Counted from the first letter of the stretch, positions 24,174 through 33,027 are shown. The stretch: 33,065 nucleotides of DNA from Lachnospiraceae bacterium (GCA_017432565.1 JAFRIW010000034.1:1-33065), one strand, 5' to 3'. Notes: generated by a model from the sequence alone, not told the origin. Program-made: numbers and translations.

Positions 24174-25463
24174 ATGAGCGAACAGTTTTCTATCGGAACA
24201 AAATGCGTACAGGCGGGTTATCGGCCGGGAAACGGCGAGCCGCGCCAGATCCCGATTATCCAGTCCACGACGTTCAAATATGACACGAGCGAGGACATGG
24301 GCAAGCTGTTCGATCTGGAGGCATCCGGCTATTTCTACACGAGACTTCAGAATCCGACCAATGACTATGTGGCAGCCAAAATCGCGGCCCTCGAGGGCGG
24401 CACGGCAGGCATGCTGACGAGCTCCGGCCAGGCGGCCAACTTCTTTGCCCTGTTCAATATCTGCCAGTGCGGCGATCACATTGTTTCTTCTTCGTCGATT
24501 TACGGCGGCACCTTCAACCTGATCGCAGTCACCATGGCGAAGATGGGCATCACCGTCACCTTCGTCTCCCCTGACTGCAGTGAGGACGAACTGGAAGCGG
24601 CATTTCAGGAGAACACGAAGGCGGTCTTCGGCGAGACCATCGCGAACCCGGCCCTGACGGTTCTGGATATTGAGAAATTTGCGCAGGCCGCCCACCGTCA
24701 CGGCGTGCCGCTGATCGTGGACAATACCTTTCCCACACCGGTGAACTGCCGGCCAATCGAGTGGGGCGCGGATATCGTGACTCATTCCACTACAAAATAT
24801 ATGGACGGCCACGGCGCGGGCGTGGGCGGTGCCATCGTCGACTCCGGAAAGTTTGACTGGATGGCGCACGCGGACAAGTTCCCGGGCCTGACAACCCCCG
24901 ACGAGTCCTATCACGGCATCACGTATGCGGAAAAATTCGGCCTGGAGGGCGCCTTCATCACCAAGGCGACGGCACAGCTGATGCGCGACTTCGGCTCCAT
25001 CCAGTCCCCGCAGAACGCATTCCTTCTGAACCTGGGCCTCGAGTCTCTGCACGTGCGCATGCCCAGACATGTGGAAAACGGCCTGGCCTGTGCCGAGTTC
25101 CTGCAGAAGCAGCCGAAGGTTGAATTCGTCAACTATCCGGGACTGCCGGGCAACGCATATTACGAGATCGCACAGAAATATATGCCGAACGGCGGATGCG
25201 GCGTCGTCTCCTTCGAACTGAAGGGCGGCCGGCCGGCAGCGGAGGCGTTCATGAAGGAGCTCCGCCTCGCCGCCATCGAAACCCACGTGGCAGACGCGCG
25301 GACCTGCTGTCTGAATCCCGCCACCTCCACACACCGCCAGATGAACGATGAGCAGCTGGCGGCAGCAGGCATTCCCGCCGGCATGATCCGGCTGTCCTGC
25401 GGCCTGGAGGACAAAGCCGACCTGATTGCGGATCTGACGAATGCACTGAACGCGATCGGCTGA
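24174..25463 (+). CDS. metY: O-acetylhomoserine sulfhydrylase (Cys/Met PLP enzyme)
   Basis: 429 residues, the length typical of MetY rather than the ~380-390 of MetB/MetC. Makes homocysteine from O-acetylhomoserine and sulfide, feeding methionine synthesis. PLP-binding lysine is Lys208 in THSTTKYMDGHG; TSSGQAANF (82-90) holds the cofactor phosphate and VDNTF (182-186) the ring-binding Asp. Start after GGAGAGGAAGG. No S-box or T-box leader was seen. Its stop codon is within a 15-bp tandem duplication. The methionine transporter genes lie 14 kb upstream. Confidence 0.93.
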   Translation: MSEQFSIGTKCVQAGYRPGNGEPRQIPIIQSTTFKYDTSEDMGKLFDLEASGYFYTRLQNPTNDYVAAKIAALEGGTAGMLTSSGQAANFFALFNICQCGDHIVSSSSIYGGTFNLIAVTMAKMGITVTFVSPDCSEDELEAAFQENTKAVFGETIANPALTVLDIEKFAQAAHRHGVPLIVDNTFPTPVNCRPIEWGADIVTHSTTKYMDGHGAGVGGAIVDSGKFDWMAHADKFPGLTTPDESYHGITYAEKFGLEGAFITKATAQLMRDFGSIQSPQNAFLLNLGLESLHVRMPRHVENGLACAEFLQKQPKVEFVNYPGLPGNAYYEIAQKYMPNGGCGVVSFELKGGRPAAEAFMKELRLAAIETHVADARTCCLNPATSTHRQMNDEQLAAAGIPAGMIRLSCGLEDKADLIADLTNALNAIG

Positions 25464-25484
25464 AAACGAATCGGCTGAAAATAA
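25455..25484. repeat. 15-bp tandem duplication spanning the metY stop codon
   Basis: 25455-25469 and 25470-25484 share 13 of 15 bases; both start ATCGGCTGAAAA, and the first contains the TGA stop of metY. It is the second stop-spanning duplication in the window. Confidence 0.75.
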
Positions 25485-25507
25485 CAATCTGAGGAGATGA
25501 AAAACCC

Positions 25508-26866
25508 ATGTCATTTGAACACAAACTGATGGAATATGCCGGAATCAAAGCAGCGATGTGCTCCCGGAACGACGCGGTCCCGGACGCTCTGCTGGATCAG
25601 CTGGGCGTGTACAGAGGCCTGCGTGACCAGCACGGAAAAGGTGTTCTGACCGGACTGACCAACATTTCCACCATCCTTTCCTTCCGCAACGAGAACGGCG
25701 TGCGCGTCCCGATCGACGGCGAACTGTACTACCGCGGATATCCGGTGCAGGAGCTTGTGGCGGAATTCGCTCCCGGCGGCTTTGGCTATGAGAAGACCGC
25801 TTACCTGCTGCTTTTCGGCGAAAAGCCTTCTGAGACCGATATCAAAGAGTTCAAAAAGATTTTGTCCAAAAGCAGGACCCTCCCGACGAATTTCACGCGG
25901 GACGTCATCATGAAGGCGCCCGGCAAAGACGTCATGAATTCCATGACCCGGAGTATCTTAAGCCTTGCGCCTTATGACAACGCGGCCCTCGCGCAGGACC
26001 TGCCGGACAATATCCGCCAGTGCCTGATGCTGATCGCCACCTTCCCGATGCTCGCGGTCTACGGCTACCACGCCTACAACCACTACGAGAATTTTGCCAG
26101 TATGTACATCCATCGGCCCGATCCGAAGAAATCGACCGCGGAAAACCTGCTGATGATGCTGCGCCCGGACGAGCACTACACGGAGACCGAGGCGCGGGTT
26201 CTGGACGTCGCGCTGATGCTGCACGCGGAGCACGGCGGCGGAAACAATTCCACCTTCACGACGCGCGTTGTCACCTCCTCCGGATCGGACACATACTCCG
26301 CCATGGCGGCGGCCATGTCCTCCCTGAAGGGCCCCCGGCACGGCGGCGCCAACATCAAAGTCATGGAAATGATGGAAGACATCCGGGCCAACGTCAAAGA
26401 CTGGACAGACCGGGATGAGGTTAAAGATTATCTGGGCAAAATCCTGGATAAGAAAGTTTTTGACCACAAGGGCCTGATCTACGGAATGGGCCACGCGGTT
26501 TATTCGATTTCCGATCCCAGAGAGCTCGTCTTCAAGGATTACGTGCTTAAGCTGGTCGCCGAGAAACACCGCTACAAGGACCTCGTGCTGTACGAAAACA
26601 TTGAGAAGACCGCGCCGGAAGTCATTGCGGAGAAGCGCCACATCTACAAGGGCGTGAGCCCGAACGTCGACTTCTACAGCGGCTTCGTCTACAACATGCT
26701 GGGCATCCCGACAGAGCTCTTCACACCGCTCTTCGCGGTCGCCCGGATCGCAGGCTGGAGCGCGCACCGGCTCGAGGAGCTGATCGGCACGAACAAAATC
26801 ATGCGTCCGGCGTATCTGTCCGTCGCCGAGGCCAACGCGATTGTGGAAGAACACAGAACGTATTAA
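25508..26866 (+). CDS. gltA: citrate synthase
   Basis: 452 residues. Condenses acetyl-CoA and oxaloacetate to citrate. Catalytic segments are present: HAEHGGGNNSTF and GMGHAVYSISDPR with the two active-site histidines, SPNVDFYSGF with the aspartate, and RIAGWSAHRLEEL binding citrate. The N-terminal ~60 residues are longer than in the short archaeal-type enzymes, as in many Clostridia. Start follows GAGGAGATG. In an anaerobe its usual purpose is 2-oxoglutarate and glutamate synthesis, which connects with gdhA. No aconitase or isocitrate dehydrogenase gene is in the window. Confidence 0.95.
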   Translation: MSFEHKLMEYAGIKAAMCSRNDAVPDALLDQLGVYRGLRDQHGKGVLTGLTNISTILSFRNENGVRVPIDGELYYRGYPVQELVAEFAPGGFGYEKTAYLLLFGEKPSETDIKEFKKILSKSRTLPTNFTRDVIMKAPGKDVMNSMTRSILSLAPYDNAALAQDLPDNIRQCLMLIATFPMLAVYGYHAYNHYENFASMYIHRPDPKKSTAENLLMMLRPDEHYTETEARVLDVALMLHAEHGGGNNSTFTTRVVTSSGSDTYSAMAAAMSSLKGPRHGGANIKVMEMMEDIRANVKDWTDRDEVKDYLGKILDKKVFDHKGLIYGMGHAVYSISDPRELVFKDYVLKLVAEKHRYKDLVLYENIEKTAPEVIAEKRHIYKGVSPNVDFYSGFVYNMLGIPTELFTPLFAVARIAGWSAHRLEELIGTNKIMRPAYLSVAEANAIVEEHRTY

Positions 26867-26910
26867 TAAATATGTCAGGTCTGCTCAGCGCAGACGCGGG
26901 AGGAACCGGG

Positions 26911-27558
26911 ATGGAACGGCATGCTTTTGCATATTCGGTGGGAATTGACGATTTCAATGCTTTTCGTGCACTGCTGGGCAAAATCTGGCCGCAGGTGACG
27001 TCGCTGCTGGACAGCGCGGGCGCCGAAAACTTCAGCCTGTGGGAGATCGGCCATCTGGTCTTCGGCTATTACGAGACGGAGGGGAAGGTCAGCCTCGGCG
27101 AGGAGGACCGCGCTTCCTATGAGAATATTCTGGAGCAGCTGAAGGCGACCGGTATCTGGATCAGTTCTCCGTCCGAAGAAATGCGGCTGATGTATCAGGA
27201 TTTCGGCGTGGTTCGCAAGAGCAAAGAACTGATCCGGCACAGGGTTTTCGCCACGTGGCTGAAGCCCGGCATGCAGGAGGAATACAAGGCCCGGCACGAT
27301 AAACTTGTCGAAGCGCGGGGCGGCGTTGTGACGCAGGGGCCGGACAGCAATTTCTCAATTTGGAATGCGGGTGATTACATTATCGGTTATAATGAAATTG
27401 ATGTGACCATGGAGCAGGAAGAGACGGATGAGGACCGGGAAAACACGATTGCCTGGGAGACGCGTATGCTCGAAATCATGACCTGGTTCACGGACGACGT
27501 GGACTGGATCACCGGGGAGCGCCATGAACACATCCGCCGCATCGCGTGGCACAATTAA
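26911..27558 (+). CDS. double-domain L-rhamnose mutarotase (RhaM)-like protein
   Basis: 215 residues made of two RhaM-like ferredoxin-fold domains; E. coli RhaM is one domain of 104. The C-terminal domain (~109-215) keeps EEYKARH with Tyr125 and His129, matching the active-site Tyr18 and His22 of RhaM. The N-terminal domain keeps IWPQV and the FSLWEIGHLVFGYYE strand but has Phe18 and Leu22 at those sites, so it is probably inactive. RhaM converts alpha- and beta-L-rhamnose. The start at 26911 follows GGGAGG; the longer frame from 26872 lacks a binding site. It directly precedes rhaD, supporting the rhamnose role. Confidence 0.82.
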   Translation: MERHAFAYSVGIDDFNAFRALLGKIWPQVTSLLDSAGAENFSLWEIGHLVFGYYETEGKVSLGEEDRASYENILEQLKATGIWISSPSEEMRLMYQDFGVVRKSKELIRHRVFATWLKPGMQEEYKARHDKLVEARGGVVTQGPDSNFSIWNAGDYIIGYNEIDVTMEQEETDEDRENTIAWETRMLEIMTWFTDDVDWITGERHEHIRRIAWHN

Positions 27559-27596
27559 GCACAACAGTATAGCATCAAGAAAGGCGGGGTAACAAA

Positions 27597-28448
27597 GTGA
27601 GAATACTGGAAAGAAGATTTGTACAGGCATTTGTCCAGATGGCCAACGAAGGCTACGAGCAGGGATGGCATGAGCGCAACGGGGGAAATCTGTCCTATCG
27701 CCTGACGGAGCATGAAGTGGATTCCGTCCGCGATCGTCTCCTCGATCACGGCGAATGGCATGAGATCGGTGCCAGTGTCCCGGGCCTTGCAGGAGAATTC
27801 TTCCTGGTAACCGGCACCGGCAAGTTCTTCCGGAACATTGTCGTGGATCCGGAAGCAAGCATCGCACTGATCGAGATCGACGAGAAGGGCGAGAAGTACC
27901 GCATCCGCTGGGGACTGGTCGAGGGCGGCCTTCCGACCAGCGAGCTTCCCACACACCTTTTAAACCACGAAGTGAAAAAGCGCGTGACCGGCGGAAAACA
28001 CCGCATCATCTATCACGCACACACCACCAACATCATTGCACTTTCCTATGTGCTTCCGCTGGATGATCTGATCTTCACCCGCGAGCTGTGGGAAATGGCG
28101 ACTGAGTGCCCGGTGGTCTTCCCCGAGGGCGTCGGCGTGGTGCCGTGGATGGTGCCGGGCGGCCGTGAAATCGGTATCGCAACCAGCGAACTGATGGAAG
28201 AGTACAACGCAGTCATCTGGGCACATCACGGCATGTTCTGCTCGGGCGAGACCTTCGATTCCACCTTCGGCCTGATGCATACCATCGAGAAGGCTGCGGA
28301 GATCCTGGTCAAAGTCAGATCCATGAGCCCGACCAAGCTGCAGACCATTACGCCCGATCAGTTCCGCGCGCTGGCCAAAGGCTTCAACATCACCCTTCCC
28401 GAGAAGTTCCTCTATGAGAAGGATGAAAACGGTATGCCGAAGAAGTGA
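27597..28448 (+). CDS. rhaD: L-rhamnulose-1-phosphate aldolase
   Basis: 283 residues. A class II zinc aldolase splitting rhamnulose-1-phosphate into dihydroxyacetone phosphate and lactaldehyde. Visible: ERNGGNLSYRL phosphate-binding segment near 26-36, TSELPTHL with the catalytic glutamate, YHAHTTN with two zinc histidines and WAHHGMF with the third. Start is GTG with AAGGCGGGG upstream. Rhamnose isomerase (rhaA) and rhamnulokinase (rhaB) are absent from the window, so the pathway must be completed elsewhere, or the enzyme serves another deoxy-sugar such as fuculose phosphate. Confidence 0.92.
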   Translation: MRILERRFVQAFVQMANEGYEQGWHERNGGNLSYRLTEHEVDSVRDRLLDHGEWHEIGASVPGLAGEFFLVTGTGKFFRNIVVDPEASIALIEIDEKGEKYRIRWGLVEGGLPTSELPTHLLNHEVKKRVTGGKHRIIYHAHTTNIIALSYVLPLDDLIFTRELWEMATECPVVFPEGVGVVPWMVPGGREIGIATSELMEEYNAVIWAHHGMFCSGETFDSTFGLMHTIEKAAEILVKVRSMSPTKLQTITPDQFRALAKGFNITLPEKFLYEKDENGMPKK

Positions 28449-28465
28449 TCTGCTGAGGAAACCGA

Positions 28466-29176
28466 ATGAATTCCGAAAACCGCACACCTGACGTACAGAC
28501 GCCGTTTGAACACAGGCCTGCGCCGGCACCTGCCGCCAACAGACCTGTCGCTCTGACTCCTGCCGCCACCTACAGCCTGATCGCGATCAATGTGGTCGTG
28601 TTCCTGGTCGAAACGCTGGCAGGCGGAAGCGAGGATATCGATACGGCGCTGCGTTTCGGAGCACTTTACCTGCCGCTGCTCACCGGAAACGGTGAGTGGT
28701 GGCGGCTTTTTACGTCCATGTTTCTGCACTTCGGGATCCGGCATCTGGGCAGCAACATGCTTGCCCTGTTCGCGCTCGGCCCGAACGTCGAAATCTACTT
28801 CGGCAGGAGGCGCTACCTTCTGATCTATTTCTTCTCCGGAATCTGCGGCGGCCTGCTGACCATCGCCTCGGCGCTGTACCTGAACCCGGCCAGCGCGGAA
28901 ACCACTGTCAGCGCCGGCGCTTCCGGCGCGATCTTCGGCCTGCTGGGCACCTACATCGTCTTCGCGATGACCCCGCGGCTGCGCCGCGCCTTCCCGCTGC
29001 GCCGCGTCCTTCTCTCCGTCCTGGTTTCCCTCTACCCGGCGCTGGTGGATTCCTCCATCAGCATGACCGCCCACGTCGGCGGCCTCATCGGCGGCTTCCT
29101 GATCTCGCTGATCCTGAACCGCGGGAACATGGAAATGCCGAAGAAGACGACGGAACGCCGCGACCTGTGGGGGTGA
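28466..29176 (+). CDS. rhomboid-family intramembrane serine protease
   Basis: 236 residues with a ~30-residue Pro/Ala-rich cytoplasmic start and six membrane segments. The catalytic serine is in GASGAIFG and the histidine in AHVGGLIGG; the HFGIRHLGSNM segment supplies the oxyanion-side His/Asn. It cuts membrane proteins within the bilayer; the substrate is unknown. The gene starts 17 bases after rhaD and so is probably co-transcribed with it. A terminator follows. It is the second intramembrane protease of the window after the PrsW-like one. Confidence 0.93.
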   Translation: MNSENRTPDVQTPFEHRPAPAPAANRPVALTPAATYSLIAINVVVFLVETLAGGSEDIDTALRFGALYLPLLTGNGEWWRLFTSMFLHFGIRHLGSNMLALFALGPNVEIYFGRRRYLLIYFFSGICGGLLTIASALYLNPASAETTVSAGASGAIFGLLGTYIVFAMTPRLRRAFPLRRVLLSVLVSLYPALVDSSISMTAHVGGLIGGFLISLILNRGNMEMPKKTTERRDLWG

Positions 29177-29247
29177 GGGCTGCGGCCTGCTCATCAAAAA
29201 TAACGGACACAGTGACGGACACAGCACAATAAGAGAATAGAGATGCA

Positions 29248-29294
29248 GGCACAGCAGGCTGAAGAGATGACAGCAGGCTGTGCCTCTTTTTTTG
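29248..29294 (+). terminator. intrinsic terminator after the rhomboid gene
   Basis: AGGCACAGC (29248-29256) pairs with GCTGTGCCT (29278-29286), followed by CTTTTTTT. The loop is long (21 bases) but may fold further. The short direct repeat ACGGACACAG occurs twice just before it. Confidence 0.75.
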
Positions 29295-29422
29295 GCAAAA
29301 TCAGGATTTGCCCGGGCGGTGGAAATGCAGGAATCCCGGAGCCCTCCGAAAAGTGGTACGAAATCCGCCAAATGCTTTATAATTATAGATATGGCCGCGA
29401 ACTGCGGCAGGAGGCTTGTGAC

Positions 29423-30325
29423 GTGAGCAGAATGAACATACCGCTGACTGGCGAGAGCTGGCTGTTTGTCCCCGCGCGGGAAAAGATGATCCGGTCGATC
29501 CGCTCGAAAGGAGCAGATGCGGCCGACGTCATTATTTTTGACCTGGAGGATTCGCTCGGACCGGACGAGAAAGAGGAGGGGCTCGCCCTCCTTGTCCGTG
29601 AACTGGCAGCGCCTGCAGCCGGGACGCAGGAGGTGCTGGAGCAGGCGCCCGGTCCCCGCATTTACATCCGTATCAACGCAGCGGAAGATGCCGGCGAAAG
29701 CGCCGGCGCGGCCGGCGGCCGCATGCAGCGCGAGCTGGAGGCCCTGAAGGACTGTGCTTTTGAGGGATATGTCCTGCCCAAGTGCGAGGACCTCGCGGCG
29801 GCGGACAGGTACCCGGAGCTCTTTGAAGGGAAGAAGATCGCCGCGCTGGTGGAGACGCCGCGGGGCATCCTGAACCTGGAGAAGATCGCGGGCGATGCGC
29901 GCGTGCACGCGCTGATGCTCGGCGGAGAGGATTTCTGCGCCGAACTGGGCGTTCCGTCATCCCCGGAAGCTCTTGCTTTTGCCCGCAGTCAGATCATACT
30001 TTTTGCAGCTGCTTATGGAAAAAAATCGCTGGATACTGTATCCTTTGAGTATCGGGATAAAGATGCGTTCCTGAAATTGTACGGCGCATCGCTGCAGCTG
30101 GGATTCTCCGGCAGGCTGATGATCCACCCCGCTCAGGCACAGGCTGCGCGCGAGCGCGATGCAGCACTCTTAAGCGAGGGTGATTTGGTGCGGTTTCGCG
30201 AGATCATCCGGCAGTACCGCGAAGGGGGCGGAGGAGCTCTGGTGATCGACGGAACGGTGTATGAGCGGATGCACATTGAACGCATGGAACGGCTCGAACG
30301 CCTGTATGGCAAAAACACATTATAA
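29423..30325 (+). CDS. CitE-like HpcH/HpaI lyase (citryl/malyl-CoA lyase family)
   Basis: 300 residues. The family fold is clear: WLFVPARE, IIFDLEDSLGPDEK (Asp40, Glu42, Asp43), RIN with Arg83, LVETPRG with metal-binding Glu144, LGGEDF and GFSGRLMIHPAQ. Members include citrate lyase beta subunit and malyl- or methylmalyl-CoA lyases. No citrate lyase acyl-carrier or alpha-subunit gene is adjacent, so it is probably a stand-alone CoA-ester lyase or thioesterase. GTG at 29423 is chosen because AGGAGG lies 8 bases upstream; the ATG at 29432 is the alternative. TATAAT at 29378-29383 may be its -10 box. Confidence 0.85.
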   Translation: MSRMNIPLTGESWLFVPAREKMIRSIRSKGADAADVIIFDLEDSLGPDEKEEGLALLVRELAAPAAGTQEVLEQAPGPRIYIRINAAEDAGESAGAAGGRMQRELEALKDCAFEGYVLPKCEDLAAADRYPELFEGKKIAALVETPRGILNLEKIAGDARVHALMLGGEDFCAELGVPSSPEALAFARSQIILFAAAYGKKSLDTVSFEYRDKDAFLKLYGASLQLGFSGRLMIHPAQAQAARERDAALLSEGDLVRFREIIRQYREGGGGALVIDGTVYERMHIERMERLERLYGKNTL

Positions 30326-30347
30326 TGATCTGGAGGAGGAACAGATA

Positions 30348-31346
30348 ATGAACGGGAATGGATTTGGCACTTTTATTGAGAAACTTCGGAAAAATCCGCA
30401 GACCATCGTCATGACGGAAGGAACGGATGAGCGGGTACTGGAAGCTTCTTCGAGACTTCTCGCGAGTAATTTCCTGAAGCCGATTCTGCTGGGCAATCCG
30501 GACGAGATCCAGAAGAAGTCCGAGGAGGCCGGCTTCAACATCCGCGGCGCGCAGATCGTCGATCCGATGACCTACGACAAGATTGACGAGATGGTTGATC
30601 TGTTCTGTGAAATCCGTAAGGACAAGGGACTGACACCGGAGGAGGCAAGAGAGCTTCTGTCCCATCCCAATTATTTCGGTACCATGATGATCAAAATGGG
30701 GCTGGCGGACTGCATGCTTGGCAGTTCCTCCATATCCACTTCGGACACCGTGCGCCCGGCTCTTCAGATTATCAAGACCAAGCCCGGACGTTCCATCGTG
30801 TCCGCCTGTGTCATTCTGGTCCGTCCTTCCGCAACCGGTGAGAACGAAGTCCTCGCCATGGCGGACTGCGGCATCAACGAGAGACCGACTGTCGACCAGC
30901 TGGTAGAGATCTGCGAAGACACCGCGAACTGCGCGAAGAACTTCGGCATCTCCCCGAAGATCGCATTCCTGAGCTATTCCACCAAGGGATCCGGACACGG
31001 CGAGGATGTCGACCGGATGCGCAACGCCGCCAACAAGGCAAGAGAAGAGTATCCTGAGCTGATGATCGAGGGCGACGAACTGCAGTTTGACGCGGCTGTT
31101 TCCCCGAGAGTCGCGAGACAGAAATGCCCGAACTCCAAAGTGGCCGGCTATGCGAATACCTTTATCTTCCCGGATCTGAACGCAGCCAACATGGGCTACA
31201 AGATCGCACAGCGCATGGGTAACTTCGAGGCGTACGGCCTGATTTTGCTCGGCCTGAACGCACGCATCAACAACTTCTCATGGGGCAGCAACGCGATGGA
31301 GGTTTACTCAATGGCCATCCTGACCGCCGCACTGGACCTGAGCTGA
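30348..31346 (+). CDS. pta: phosphate acetyltransferase
   Basis: 332 residues, the short single-domain form usual in Firmicutes. Interconverts acetyl-CoA and acetyl phosphate for ATP formation in fermentation. Seen: VMTEGTDERVLEAS at the start, GSSSISTSDTVRPALQII, SYSTKGSGHGEDVDRMRNA, GELQFDAA-type segment and FPDLNAANMGYKIAQR. The C-terminal stretch reads ARINNFSWGS where many family members have a PVNDLSRG-like sequence, a modest variation. The ATG at 30348 follows GGAGGAGG. Acetate kinase, its usual partner, is not in the window. It begins 22 bases after the CitE-like gene; TATAAT at 30321-30326 may give it an internal promoter. Confidence 0.92.
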   Translation: MNGNGFGTFIEKLRKNPQTIVMTEGTDERVLEASSRLLASNFLKPILLGNPDEIQKKSEEAGFNIRGAQIVDPMTYDKIDEMVDLFCEIRKDKGLTPEEARELLSHPNYFGTMMIKMGLADCMLGSSSISTSDTVRPALQIIKTKPGRSIVSACVILVRPSATGENEVLAMADCGINERPTVDQLVEICEDTANCAKNFGISPKIAFLSYSTKGSGHGEDVDRMRNAANKAREEYPELMIEGDELQFDAAVSPRVARQKCPNSKVAGYANTFIFPDLNAANMGYKIAQRMGNFEAYGLILLGLNARINNFSWGSNAMEVYSMAILTAALDLS

Positions 31347-31371
31347 TCAGAAATACGGTTTAACACAGGAT

Positions 31372-31391
31372 CGGGCGGAGAAATCCGCCCG
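31372..31391 (+). terminator. hairpin after pta, possible weak terminator
   Basis: CGGGCGGA-GAAA-TCCGCCCG is a perfect 8-bp stem closed by a GNRA-type tetraloop, 26 bases after the pta stop. It is followed by TTCAATCTGTCT, not a true T run. A second stem (GTCTGC/GCAGAC, 31400-31422) follows in the purB leader. Termination or mRNA end protection are both possible. Confidence 0.4.
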
Positions 31392-31461
31392 TTCAATCTG
31401 TCTGCCGGGGCAGCCCGCAGACGTAAAAGACACGGAACACAAGCAAACAGTAGGAGGATAT

Positions 31462-32895
31462 ATGGCTACAGATCGTTATGTAAGTCCGCTTTCACAGCGC
31501 TACGCAAGCAAGGAAATGCAGTATATTTTTTCACAGGACAAGAAATTCAAGACCTGGAGAAAATTATGGATCGCTCTGGCTGAGATCGAGCAGGAGCTCG
31601 GGCTGGACATCACGGACGAGCAGATTGCAGAGCTGAAGGAGCACGCGGAGGACATCAATTACGAAGAGGCGCGGGCGCGCGAGAAGATCGTCCGGCACGA
31701 CGTTATGAGCCATGTCTATGCATACGGTCTGCAGTGTCCGAAGGCCAAAGGCATCATTCATCTGGGCGCCACGAGCTGCTATGTCGGCGACAACACCGAT
31801 ATCATTATTATGCGGGACGCGCTGGAACTGGTCCGCGACAAGGTCCTCAACGTTCTGGCTGAACTGGCAAAATTTGCCGAGGAGTACAAGGAGCAGCCGA
31901 CGCTCGGCTTTACGCACTATCAGCCGGCACAGCCGACGACCGTCGGTAAGAGAGCAACCCTCTGGATGCATGATTTTGTGATGGATCTCGACGAGATCGA
32001 TCATGTGCTCGGCAGCCTCAAGCTTCTGGGAAGCAAAGGAACCACCGGCACACAGGCGTCCTTCCTGGAGCTTTTTGACGGAGACCTCGACAAGGTTGAC
32101 AGCCTGGATCCGATGCTTGCGGAGAAGATGGGTTTTGACGCCTGCTATCCGGTCTCCGGCCAGACTTACTCGCGCAAAGTCGACACACAGGTTCTGAACG
32201 TTCTCGCAGGCATCGCCTCCTCCGCCATGAAGATGGCGACGGACATCCGTCTGTTGCAGCACATGAAGGAAGTGGAGGAGCCTTTTGAGAAGTCGCAGAT
32301 CGGCTCATCCGCCATGGCCTACAAGCGCAATCCCATGCGCTCCGAGCGCATCTGCGCACTGGCCCGCTATGTGATGGTGGACGTGCTCAATCCATCCATG
32401 ACCGGCGGAACACAGTGGTTTGAGCGCACGCTCGACGACTCCGCGAACAGACGGCTTTCTGTCCCCGAGGGCTTCCTTGCGACGGACGGCATTCTGGATC
32501 TGTGCCTGAATGTCGCGGACGGACTGAAGGTTTATCCGAAGGTCATCGAGAAGCATCTGCGCGAGGAGCTGCCTTTCATGGCGACCGAGAACATCCTGAT
32601 GGATGCAGTCAAAGCCGGCGGAGACCGCCAGGAGCTGCACGAGAAGATCCGCGAGCTCTCCATGCAGGCGGGCCGCAGAGTCAAGGAAGAAGGTCTCGAC
32701 AACAACCTGCTCGAGCTGATCGCGGCCGATCCCGCGTTCAATGTCACGCTCGAGGAGCTGAAGGACTCCCTCGACCCGCTGCATTACGTCGGCTGCGCGC
32801 CGCATCAGGTGGAGCGCTTCCTCGACGAGGTCGTCTACCCGATCCTGCACGAGAACGAGAAGATCCTGGGCATGCACGCGGATATTAATGTTTAG
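31462..32895 (+). CDS. purB: adenylosuccinate lyase
   Basis: 477 residues. Cleaves fumarate from SAICAR and from adenylosuccinate in purine synthesis. The superfamily signature is SSAMAYKRNPMRSE, with the catalytic serine loop just before it; GATSCYVGDNTD and GFTHYQPAQPTTVGKR are the other conserved blocks, with the latter holding the catalytic His. The length and sequence match the larger, Clostridia/eukaryote-like PurB type. Starts after AGGAGG. No other purine gene or riboswitch was seen nearby. Confidence 0.95.
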   Translation: MATDRYVSPLSQRYASKEMQYIFSQDKKFKTWRKLWIALAEIEQELGLDITDEQIAELKEHAEDINYEEARAREKIVRHDVMSHVYAYGLQCPKAKGIIHLGATSCYVGDNTDIIIMRDALELVRDKVLNVLAELAKFAEEYKEQPTLGFTHYQPAQPTTVGKRATLWMHDFVMDLDEIDHVLGSLKLLGSKGTTGTQASFLELFDGDLDKVDSLDPMLAEKMGFDACYPVSGQTYSRKVDTQVLNVLAGIASSAMKMATDIRLLQHMKEVEEPFEKSQIGSSAMAYKRNPMRSERICALARYVMVDVLNPSMTGGTQWFERTLDDSANRRLSVPEGFLATDGILDLCLNVADGLKVYPKVIEKHLREELPFMATENILMDAVKAGGDRQELHEKIRELSMQAGRRVKEEGLDNNLLELIAADPAFNVTLEELKDSLDPLHYVGCAPHQVERFLDEVVYPILHENEKILGMHADINV

Positions 32896-32928
32896 GAGAT
32901 GAGAAATCATCGAGCTTAACACAATGAG

Positions 32929-33027
32929 GTGACAAACTATAAACAGTCAAGTATAAACTGATATTTTTGATGAACCTTGAAAATTGCACAGCAAACAAAC
33001 CATCTGAAGAGATCGCATTTCAGATGG
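32929..33027 (+). promoter_or_regulatory. promoter-like sequence and hairpin at the window end
   Basis: GTGACA (32929-32934), 17 bases, TATAAA (32952-32957) form a fair promoter beginning 34 bases after purB. Downstream CCATCTGAA (33000-33008) and TTCAGATGG (33019-33027) make a perfect 9-bp stem with a 10-base loop and no T run. The segment between reads AACCTTGAAAATTGCACA. No reading frame is supported to 33065; whatever is transcribed lies beyond the window. Confidence 0.45.

Noticed and set aside
24120..25514. 464-residue minus-strand frame opposite metY
   Set aside because: metY has an intact PLP site and a good start on the plus strand; the antisense frame is a codon-bias artefact.
31347..31461. 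purine riboswitch before purB
   Set aside because: Two hairpins are present, but the conserved purine-aptamer loop sequences are not recognisable and the gap is only 115 bases.
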